NCBI GenBank assembly: GCA_017621955.1
Contig: JAGASB010000059.1
Span: forward strand, 1-12,442
DNA length: 12,442 nt
Reading direction: 5' to 3'
Source of the DNA: Clostridia bacterium
GTDB lineage: Bacteria; Bacillota_A; Clostridia; Christensenellales; Borkfalkiaceae
Shown: positions 6,915-12,442 of the stretch, piece by piece
How the letters are laid out: each line of letters starts with the position of its first letter
Position numbering within the stretch: the stretch's first letter is position 1
Program-made: the position numbers and the translations under genes
Notes under the pieces: generated by a model
Told to the model about the DNA's origin: nothing
Database searches by the model: none
The model's input: only the letters and a program-made list of their open reading frames with translations

Positions 6915-6943
6915 TTTAATGAAATGCTGTATGCAAAAGTCAA
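6915..6943 (-). promoter_or_regulatory. Candidate promoter of the leftward mobile-element operon
   Basis: On the - strand TTGACT (6943-6938, five of six matches to the -35 consensus) is followed after 17 bases by ATTAAA (6920-6915), a weak -10. Transcription would start near 6908 and give a leader of about 60 bases before the ATG at 6845. The candidate lies just downstream of a leftward terminator, as expected for an insulated operon start. The -10 is poor, so confidence is limited. Confidence 0.4.
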
Positions 6944-6968
6944 GGATAAAGAAACAAAATATTACATT

Positions 6969-7000
6969 AAAAAAGAGCCAACCATAATTTGATTGACTCT
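6969..7000 (-). terminator. Leftward intrinsic terminator (or attenuator) ahead of the mobile-element operon
   Basis: Read as RNA on the - strand, AGAGUCAAUCA (7000-6990) pairs with UGGUUGGCUCU (6984-6974) over 11 positions with two G-U wobbles and a 5-base loop, followed by five more U. On the + strand the two wobbles become A-C mismatches, so the structure favours the leftward transcript. It lies about 125 bases before the first operon gene. It could block read-through into the operon, end a gene lost by insertion, or act as an attenuator if the real promoter lies to its right. Confidence 0.65.
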
Positions 7001-7130
7001 ATAAGAACTAATATTGAATTGTTTAAGTAATATTTTTTTCCATTGACTTATGCGAGAAATGTGATACAAAGACACCACAAAAGCAAATATAAAAGGAGTA
7101 TAGAGAAAAGTGCCTTAATTATTCTGCTCG

Positions 7131-7160
7131 TTTCTGGGTATCTATGGGGGGGGGTATACT
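7131..7160 (+). promoter_or_regulatory. Candidate promoter with a G9 tract in its spacer
   Basis: TATACT (7155-7160, five of six matches to the -10 consensus) stands directly after nine G (7146-7154). An 18-base spacer separates it from TTTCTG (7131-7136), a weak -35. It points to the exported-protein gene and would give a leader of about 65 bases. A homopolymer between -35 and -10 is the layout of known phase-variable promoters such as Neisseria porA. The poor -35 keeps this tentative. Confidence 0.4.
7146..7154 (+). repeat. Homopolymeric run of nine G
   Basis: Nine consecutive G in an otherwise AT-rich intergenic region, 78 bases before the ATG of the exported protein. Such runs are prone to slipped-strand length changes; they are also prone to sequencing error. 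Confidence 0.9.
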
Positions 7161-7177
7161 GTTTAGGCTTTACTATG

Positions 7178-7204
7178 CATATATATAATTAATGTATATA
7201 TATG
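7178..7204. repeat. AT-rich 10-bp perfect inverted repeat in the exported-protein leader
   Basis: CATATATATA (7178-7187) and TATATATATG (7195-7204) are perfect reverse complements around a seven-base centre (ATTAATG). The repeat overlaps a TATAAT at 7184-7189 and ends 14 bases before the AAGGAG (7219-7224) used by the downstream gene. It could be an operator, or a leader hairpin that influences translation or RNA stability. Confidence 0.75.
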
Positions 7205-7232
7205 TAAATAACAAGAAGAAGGAGTATAAAGC

Positions 7233-10091
7233 ATGAAGAAATTATTACTAACAAGCATACTTTCGGTAGTAATGTGCATTTCGCTTATCGCAGGAGCAAC
7301 GTTTGCGCTATTTACAAGCGAATCGAAAGTAAACGTTGTGGTATCTTCTGGTACTGTAAACGTTTCAGCAGAGGCAAGCGATTTGGAAGTGTATTCCAGA
7401 GATTCGCTTCAACAAGGCAGTGTTTTTGAAAACGGAGGCGAAGTTTCACTTACGGACGACAGTGTTGTTATTGAAAGAATAACCCCCAATGATGAAGTTC
7501 GTTTCAATATAACCGTAAAAAGTTTCAGTGACGTAAACTACAAGTATCAAGCAAAACTTGCAGTAGCAGGAGAGTTTGACTTAATGCCTGCATTGACTAT
7601 TGAAACTTATCAATATGATGTAAATGGTTTGATTGACGAAAGCACTAAAACTCAATTTGACGGTTTAAATGGTTATTCTAATTGGGTAAGCGCAACACCT
7701 AGCGATACAGATACTCAAACAAGTGATACTATCGTTAAGTTCCAAATGCGCATAATCTTTAAAGACCACGGCGAAGCAGACAATGCCTATATGGGTAAGG
7801 GAATTAAACTTTCTTACTCTGTATTTGCAATTCAAGGTAATGCAGAAATAGAATCTATTTCAAGTTACGATGCAGTTCTTTACACTGCGGAAGATTTAAG
7901 GGTTTTTGCTAATGCAGTAAACGCAGGCAGAACTTTTAAGGGTGAAACTGTAAAACTTATGAGCGATATCGACCTTAATAATGAACTTTTCACCCCAATT
8001 GGTACTGCAACAAACGGCTTTAAGGGAACTTTTGACGGTGGAAATCACGTTATAAGCAATCTTAACGTAGACCTTGGTAGAGGTTCAAATGCAGGTTTAT
8101 TTGGCTTTACCACTGATGGTGAAATTAAAAATCTTACTGTTCTAAATGCAACCGTTAAAGGTCGTTTAAATGTTGGTGTTATCGCTGGTACACCTTATAC
8201 TTCAAAATATAACAATATTACCGTTAAAGGACACGTTGAAGTAAATGGAATGGCTTACGTTGGTGGTGTTGGTGGTAAAAACTGCTATGCTAACTGGACG
8301 GATATAACGGTAAACGTTGATGGTTCTAGTTATGTTAAAGCAAATTCCGTTGAAAACGGAACGGCTTACCGCACATACGTTGGTGGTGTTATTGGTTTTA
8401 TGGGCGAAGGTTCACACGCACTTACTAATGTAACTTCTAACATTAACGTTATTGGTTCAACCAAAGATATCGGTGGTATTGCGGGTATTGCACATTATGG
8501 CAACACGTTTAAGAACATTGAATGCACTGGTAACGTAACCGCTGAATCAGATAACACCGAAACAGCAGGTATTGCAGGTACATGGAACAATAATGATGGT
8601 TATGTAAACACGTTTGAATATTGCACGTTTACAGGTGAGGTAAAAGGCGTTACTTCAATTAATACTCTTGTTGGCGCTGCTTATAACATCAATGGAACAG
8701 GTAAATACATAGTTATTAAAGATGATGCTGAGGGCAACAGAGTAGAAACTATTTATGAACTTAAAGAAGGTGTTTCTTACAAAACTGATGTAGGCACTAA
8801 CGAATGCGCTTTGATAAAAGTTCCCGCAACTTACGCAAATGACACGTTTGTTATTGAAGAAGGCGTAACGACTATTGGTGGATATGCTTTTGCATACAAT
8901 ACAAACATTGATAAAATTGTTCTTCCGTCAACTGTTACAACTCTTAATGACAGGGCTTTCCGTGATACTTCTGCATCTACGGTTGTTCTTAACGAAGGTT
9001 TAACTAATATTAGTTATCAAGCGTTCCGTAATGCAACTAACGTTGAAAGCGTTGTAATTCCGTCAACGGTTACCACTATCGGTAAAGAAGCTTTCCAAAA
9101 CAGTGGTATTAAAACTCTTTCAATCCCTGCAACCGTAACCACGATTGAATATGGTGGATTAAGGGATATGAAAGAACTTGTGTCAGTTTCTATTGCTGGA
9201 AACGTAGACATTCCTGTTTACGCTTTCAGGGCTTGTACAAAACTTAAAACAGTATATATCTTTGGCGAAGACGTAACCTTTGGTGGTGGCAGTCGTGGTA
9301 TGATTTTCACTAACAAAGAAAGTGGTGACGGTTCTGCAATTACCGTATACGTTGCAAATGAAACTGTTAAAGAACGTTTGCTTGCTGCTGACACCGCAGC
9401 AAAAGACTACGGCGGATATAAAATCGTTGTTGCTGGCGCAACTTTGGCTGCAAATTCAGACGAATTTATAGAAGGGCTTGAAAGCGGAAAATCAGCAGTT
9501 TTAACAAATGATATTAAAATTGAACCTGCTAATATGAGTAATGCTTATGGAACGACCGGTATTAACGTTAAAAACGGTCAAACTATTGATGGTGCAGGGC
9601 ACATACTTGATATAAAAGGTGCTGGCGGTACTTGGGATAGTGGTATTAGCACAACGGGTGGTGTTATTAGGAACATAAAAGTAACGGGTTCTTTCCGTGG
9701 TATATTCATTAACCACAACAGTACGCATAGTGAAAAAGTAGTTCTTGAAAACGTTATCATTGACGGAACAACTTATACTATAAGCTGTGACCAAGGTACT
9801 GGAAAAGGCTTAGAAGCAACCAATTGTACGTTTAAGGGTTGGACCAGTTATGCCGCAACTCTTGGTAATGCTAAGTTTACCAACTGCTATTTTGGCGAAG
9901 GCAACGGATATAGTTATTGCCGTCCTTATGCTCCCACAACATTTGTTGGCTGTGATTTTGAAGCGGGCTACGAAATGGACACAAGGGCAACTGTAACGTT
10001 TGAAAATTGTACTATTGGTGGTGTTCCCTTAACTGCTGAAAACCTTGCGACCTTAGTTACTAGTAACATTGCAAACGCATCAGTTAAATAA
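7233..10091 (+). CDS. Large exported protein: SipW-type signal, GLUG-like repeats, BspA-type LRRs, beta-helix-like end
   Basis: 952 residues, with AAGGAG eight bases before the ATG. Residues 1-25 form a signal peptide (basic start, hydrophobic core, GATFA before LFTSES). This resembles the SipW-dependent class seen in TasA and camelysin, and a TasA-like beta-sandwich may extend to about 205. Residues about 218-480 hold GLUG-like repeats (GTFDGGNHVISNLNV, AGLFGF, YVGGVGG, YVGGVIG, IGGIAGI). Residues about 538-680 are BspA-type leucine-rich repeats (VTTIGGYAFAYNT, VTTIGKEAFQNSGIKTL). Residues about 740-935 look like a right-handed beta-helix with a recurring NC ladder (TNCTF, TNCYF, VGCDF, ENCTI). 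There is no LPXTG motif, S-layer domain or C-terminal membrane segment, so it is either secreted or held by association. Adhesion or carbohydrate contact is typical of these repeats; no catalytic residues are evident. Its base composition matches the host side, not the mobile element. Confidence 0.9.
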   Translation: MKKLLLTSILSVVMCISLIAGATFALFTSESKVNVVVSSGTVNVSAEASDLEVYSRDSLQQGSVFENGGEVSLTDDSVVIERITPNDEVRFNITVKSFSDVNYKYQAKLAVAGEFDLMPALTIETYQYDVNGLIDESTKTQFDGLNGYSNWVSATPSDTDTQTSDTIVKFQMRIIFKDHGEADNAYMGKGIKLSYSVFAIQGNAEIESISSYDAVLYTAEDLRVFANAVNAGRTFKGETVKLMSDIDLNNELFTPIGTATNGFKGTFDGGNHVISNLNVDLGRGSNAGLFGFTTDGEIKNLTVLNATVKGRLNVGVIAGTPYTSKYNNITVKGHVEVNGMAYVGGVGGKNCYANWTDITVNVDGSSYVKANSVENGTAYRTYVGGVIGFMGEGSHALTNVTSNINVIGSTKDIGGIAGIAHYGNTFKNIECTGNVTAESDNTETAGIAGTWNNNDGYVNTFEYCTFTGEVKGVTSINTLVGAAYNINGTGKYIVIKDDAEGNRVETIYELKEGVSYKTDVGTNECALIKVPATYANDTFVIEEGVTTIGGYAFAYNTNIDKIVLPSTVTTLNDRAFRDTSASTVVLNEGLTNISYQAFRNATNVESVVIPSTVTTIGKEAFQNSGIKTLSIPATVTTIEYGGLRDMKELVSVSIAGNVDIPVYAFRACTKLKTVYIFGEDVTFGGGSRGMIFTNKESGDGSAITVYVANETVKERLLAADTAAKDYGGYKIVVAGATLAANSDEFIEGLESGKSAVLTNDIKIEPANMSNAYGTTGINVKNGQTIDGAGHILDIKGAGGTWDSGISTTGGVIRNIKVTGSFRGIFINHNSTHSEKVVLENVIIDGTTYTISCDQGTGKGLEATNCTFKGWTSYAATLGNAKFTNCYFGEGNGYSYCRPYAPTTFVGCDFEAGYEMDTRATVTFENCTIGGVPLTAENLATLVTSNIANASVK

Positions 10092-10103
10092 TAAATATAA
10101 TAA

Positions 10104-10152
10104 TTACAACAAAAAAATGCTTATCCAAAAAGGGTAAGCATTTTTGTTGTAA
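10104..10152. terminator. Long bidirectional hairpin terminator between convergent genes
   Basis: TTACAAC-A7-TGCTTATCC pairs with GGGTAAGCA-T5-GTTGTAA around a loop of five A, with one mismatch and a two-A bulge. The A and T tracts inside the stem provide a U run for transcripts in either direction. It lies 12 bases after the exported-protein stop and 7 bases past the tmcAL stop, ending both. Confidence 0.88.
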
Positions 10153-10159
10153 TAAGTTT

Positions 10160-11329
10160 TTATACGATAATCATTTGGTGTTCGTTTTGACGGCTTGCGG
10201 TAATTAATCCGTAAAGGTCGCTTGCTAAAACGTCCTTTTCAAAACAAGATAGAGCAGTTTTTTTAAGTTCAACTGCATCGCTTTTGCGTGTAAGCAAGGG
10301 GATAGAACTGTTTTTTGCAAGCAAGGGGATAAGGTCTTTACTTTCACTATTTACTGCAAGTATTTTAGCGTAAAGACTACTTTCTAAGCAGTCCTTGACA
10401 AGTTTTGCTTTAATACCTAAAAGGTTAGCCGTTATTATTCTTTGAATGCGTGTTCTTGTATAACGCTTAGTGCTTACCTTGTCAATGAGTGCATCAAGCG
10501 AATTATTGTCTTTAACAAAGGCTTTAATTCTATTTTCAAGCCCCTCTGTACAGTCTGCAATTTGAGAAATTGACTGAGCGTCTTGCGTGATAATATTAGA
10601 TAGACACAGCGTTTCAAAGTCAAAAGGATAGCCTTTTAGGTCGCTAAAAACGTAAGGCGGTACGCATTTTTTAAGTTTTTTAATCTTGCCCGTTTTTAGA
10701 ACTTGGCGTATGCTTGTAGCGCTTGTCATACCCTTTTTAAGCGTTAAGTCATTGTGGTTGCCATCACGTTTCATAGGATAAATTTCGATACTTGAATTTA
10801 GTTTAAGTAGTGCCTTTGTGTATTCTAAACCCAAAATATTATTAGGGGAAGAAATAAGGCTTTCGTTAAACTCATTGCCCGTTTGTTTTAATGCTTCAAA
10901 CTTTGCTTTTGCAAGTGAAATTCCACTTTCAAGTTTTTCTTTTAACGCACGCTTAAACTCTTTACTTTCGTTTATCATCGCTTTTGCAAGTGCAAGGTAT
11001 TCGTCCTTTTTTCCACTTTCAACACCAAAGCAAAGACCATCAACCGCACCTAGACTGTTAATTAAATTAACTGCGCCCAAAGCGAACGTTTCGGCGTTGG
11101 CTGTTGCAAACACGGTGGGAAGTTCAATTACCAAATCCGCACCTGCTAAAATTGCGTGTTTTGCCCGTGTAAACTTGTCAAGAACGGCAATTTCACCACG
11201 TTGGGTAAAGTTACCGCTCATAAGGACGATAAGTTTTTCCGCATTAAGCGTATTCTTGATATACTCAATATGTTTAAGGTGCCCTAAGTGAAAGGGATTG
11301 TATTCTGCAATGCAGGCGCAAATTTTCAT
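10160..11329 (-). CDS. tmcAL: tRNA(Met) cytidine acetate ligase (TmcAL, formerly YlbM)
   Basis: 389 residues, close to the roughly 400 usual for the family. The N-terminus has the HIGH-type nucleotidyltransferase motif ACIAEYNPFHLGHLKHI (NPFHLGH at residues 11-17). It is followed by LIVLMSGNFTQRGEIAVLDK, FTRAKHAILAGADLVIELP and the internal SATSIR. TmcAL uses ATP and acetate to form acetyl-adenylate, then acetylates C34, the wobble base of elongator tRNA-Met, making N4-acetylcytidine in the cytoplasm. The ATG at 11329 matches the family start, although no clear Shine-Dalgarno precedes it: a GGGG lies about 14 bases upstream with T-rich spacing. The gene is divergent from pta, an arrangement I recall from other Clostridia. 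Confidence 0.95.
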   Translation of the reverse strand: MKICACIAEYNPFHLGHLKHIEYIKNTLNAEKLIVLMSGNFTQRGEIAVLDKFTRAKHAILAGADLVIELPTVFATANAETFALGAVNLINSLGAVDGLCFGVESGKKDEYLALAKAMINESKEFKRALKEKLESGISLAKAKFEALKQTGNEFNESLISSPNNILGLEYTKALLKLNSSIEIYPMKRDGNHNDLTLKKGMTSATSIRQVLKTGKIKKLKKCVPPYVFSDLKGYPFDFETLCLSNIITQDAQSISQIADCTEGLENRIKAFVKDNNSLDALIDKVSTKRYTRTRIQRIITANLLGIKAKLVKDCLESSLYAKILAVNSESKDLIPLLAKNSSIPLLTRKSDAVELKKTALSCFEKDVLASDLYGLITASRQNEHQMIIV

Positions 11330-11374
11330 AAAAAATCTAAAAACCCCGAATATTTATTTACTTTTTTAATTAAA

Positions 11375-11424
11375 TGTTGTAAAATAGAAACGTTGTGAAG
11401 TTAAGTTAATATTATTTTACAACA
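11375..11424. promoter_or_regulatory. 12-bp inverted repeat between tmcAL and pta, possible shared operator
   Basis: TGTTGTAAAATA (11375-11386) and TATTTTACAACA (11413-11424) are perfect reverse complements, 26 bases apart, in the 154-base gap between two divergent genes. The spacing of centres (38 bases) places the arms on similar faces of the helix, if roughly. No clear -35/-10 pair could be set for either gene here; a TATAAT at 11449-11454 is too close to the pta ribosome binding site to be a convincing -10. A repressor site is inference. Confidence 0.5.
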
Positions 11425-11483
11425 AAAAAATAAAAAACGCAAAACTATTATAATAAATTTTATAAAGGAGTGGAAATAATATT

Positions 11484-12442
11484 ATGTCAAACGTTTTAGA
11501 AAACATTAAAAAAGAAGCCGCTGCCCTTAATAAGTGCATAGTTCTTCCCGAAGGTGAAGATAGCAGGGTTGTTGTTGCCGCTTCGCAAGTGGTTAAGGAA
11601 AAACTTGCAAGAATAGTTCTTTTAGGTAATCCCGAAGAAATTGCAAAGAACAATCCTACCGTTGACCTTGCAGGTGTAAACGTTATCGACCCTGTAACTT
11701 ACGACAAAACCGAAGTTTACGCAAAAATGCTTTTTGATGCAAGGGCAGGTAAAATAAACAAAAAAACAGGTCAGCCCGAATACGCTGACGTTGAAGCAGC
11801 AAAAGCTTCTATTCTTAAAGACTATACTATGTATGCAGCGCTTATGCTTAAAGCTGGTGACGTTGACGGTCTTGTTTCAGGTGCTTGCCACTCAACCGCA
11901 AACACGCTCCGCCCAGGTTTACAAGTAATTAAGACTGCACCCGGAATCAACACTGTTTCAAGCAGTTTTATTATGGTTGCTCCTGGTGAAAACAAATATA
12001 ATCCCGACGGTGTTGCTGTATTTGCAGACTGCGCTATCAACATTGAACCAGACGCTCAACAAATTGCAGACATCGCAATTTCTTCTGCTGAAACGGCTAA
12101 AAACATCGCTGGTATTGAACCAAGGGTTGCAATGCTTTCTTTCTCAACTAAGGGTTCTGGTAACGACGATAAGTTCTTTAAGTCAGTTCCCAAAATGCAA
12201 GAAGCAACTGCGCTTGCTAAGGCTGCTGCACCCGACCTTAAACTTGACGGCGAATTCCAATTCGACGCTGCTGTTGCACCCGAAGTTGGCAAACTTAAAG
12301 CACCCGATTCAAGCGTGGCAGGTAACGCAAACGTATTCATTTTCCCCAACATCAACGCTGGTAACATCGGTTATAAAATCGCACAACGTTTTGGTGGATA
12401 TATGGCTCTTGGTCCTATTTGCCAAGGTTTTGCTAAACCTAT
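11484..12442 (+). CDS. pta: Phosphate acetyltransferase (3' end cut by window)
   Basis: About 319 residues are present; the usual short (class I) form has about 325-335, so only the last few are missing. It interconverts acetyl-CoA and acetyl phosphate in the cytoplasm, normally with acetate kinase making ATP and acetate. Recognisable motifs are CIVLPEGEDSRVVVAA near the N-terminus, DGLVSGACHSTANTLRPGLQ, SSSFIM, MLSFSTKGSG, GEFQFDAAVAPEV and NANVFIFPNINAGNIGYKIA, then GPICQGFAKP at the cut end. AAAGGAG (11464-11470) lies 13 bases before the ATG at 11484, a long spacing, but MSNVLENIKKEA fits the family start. In related bacteria ackA often follows, which would lie outside the window. Divergent tmcAL consumes acetate, the product of the same branch. 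Confidence 0.96.
   Translation, partial: MSNVLENIKKEAAALNKCIVLPEGEDSRVVVAASQVVKEKLARIVLLGNPEEIAKNNPTVDLAGVNVIDPVTYDKTEVYAKMLFDARAGKINKKTGQPEYADVEAAKASILKDYTMYAALMLKAGDVDGLVSGACHSTANTLRPGLQVIKTAPGINTVSSSFIMVAPGENKYNPDGVAVFADCAINIEPDAQQIADIAISSAETAKNIAGIEPRVAMLSFSTKGSGNDDKFFKSVPKMQEATALAKAAAPDLKLDGEFQFDAAVAPEVGKLKAPDSSVAGNANVFIFPNINAGNIGYKIAQRFGGYMALGPICQGFAKP

Larger units (their letters stand above)
6846..7232. other. Regulatory region without a convincing gene; probable element-chromosome boundary
   Basis: This 387-base gap separates the leftward mobile-element operon from the rightward exported-protein gene. Besides the terminator, candidate promoters, G run and inverted repeat listed separately, it holds three items. 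A TGCC-TTTT-GGCA palindrome lies at 6870-6881, just upstream of the first operon gene's ribosome binding site. TTGACT at 7043-7048 has TACAAA 16 bases later, a possible rightward promoter. A second AAGGAGTATA at 7093-7102 has no reading frame behind it. The DNA changes from the very AT-rich operon style to the more balanced host style across or just after this gap. No tRNA, integrase or clear direct-repeat attachment site was found. Confidence 0.6.

Noticed and set aside
6889..7067. GTATCAC (6889-6895) and GTGATAC (7061-7067) as an inverted repeat or attachment site
   Set aside because: Only seven bases long and 165 bases apart; likely by chance in this length.
7091..7118. AAGGAGTATA followed by GTG CCT TAA, a possible two-codon leader
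   Set aside because: Too short to support as a gene, with 7 more bases of spacing than ideal at most starts here; kept only as a duplicated site in the boundary finding.
8200..8700. Repeated YVGGV-type segments as possible tandem DNA repeats
   Set aside because: The similarity is at protein level (GLUG-like repeats) with irregular spacing; no exact DNA tandem repeat is present.
7233..10091. Pectate lyase or other enzyme activity for the beta-helix-like end
   Set aside because: The repeat pattern fits the fold, but no catalytic residues could be recognised, so only a structural description is given.
10818..11291. 157-codon + strand reading frame
   Set aside because: It lies wholly antisense to tmcAL, has no ribosome binding site and a composition expected of a complementary strand.
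11417..12367. Several - strand reading frames of 70-100 codons
   Set aside because: They overlap the well-supported pta gene and its leader on the opposite strand and have no ribosome binding sites.

Overview
The window reads as DNA from an AT-rich, Gram-positive, Clostridia-like bacterium, probably an anaerobic gut organism. The evidence is strong AGGAG ribosome binding sites, a Tet(M/O/W)-type ribosomal protection gene, PcfJ/PcfK-type conjugative-element genes, a SipW-type exported protein, and a tmcAL/pta gene pair. The species cannot be fixed from the sequence. No tRNA, rRNA, CRISPR array, integrase or relaxase was found.

The left part (about 1-6.9 kb) is a fragment of a mobile element, probably integrative/conjugative, and is visibly more AT-rich than the right part. 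It opens with the 3' end of a tetracycline-resistance ribosomal protection gene on the + strand. Immediately after that stop codon, in another frame, lies a 5'-truncated type III restriction endonuclease (Res) that keeps its nuclease domain. A small acidic protein follows, then a bidirectional terminator. Facing them on the - strand is a tightly packed operon of eight genes (6845 down to 1491). In transcription order these are a small conserved-looking protein, a zinc ribbon protein, a 313-aa protein, a 310-aa protein, two short overlapping genes, PcfK-like and PcfJ-like proteins, and a 104-aa protein.

Between 6846 and 7232 lies a regulatory region without a convincing gene. It holds a leftward-only terminator and a candidate leftward promoter for the operon. 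It also holds a candidate rightward promoter whose spacer contains a run of nine G, and a 10-bp AT-rich inverted repeat. The boundary between element and host chromosome probably falls here.

The right part (7.2-12.4 kb) has the character of host chromosome. It holds a 952-aa exported protein with a SipW-type signal, GLUG-like repeats, BspA-type leucine-rich repeats and a beta-helix-like end. A long hairpin terminator separates it from convergent tmcAL (tRNA-Met cytidine acetate ligase). Divergent from tmcAL is pta (phosphate acetyltransferase), cut by the window end. The 154-bp gap between tmcAL and pta carries a perfect 12-bp inverted repeat. TmcAL consumes acetate and Pta makes acetyl phosphate, so the pair is linked through acetate metabolism.
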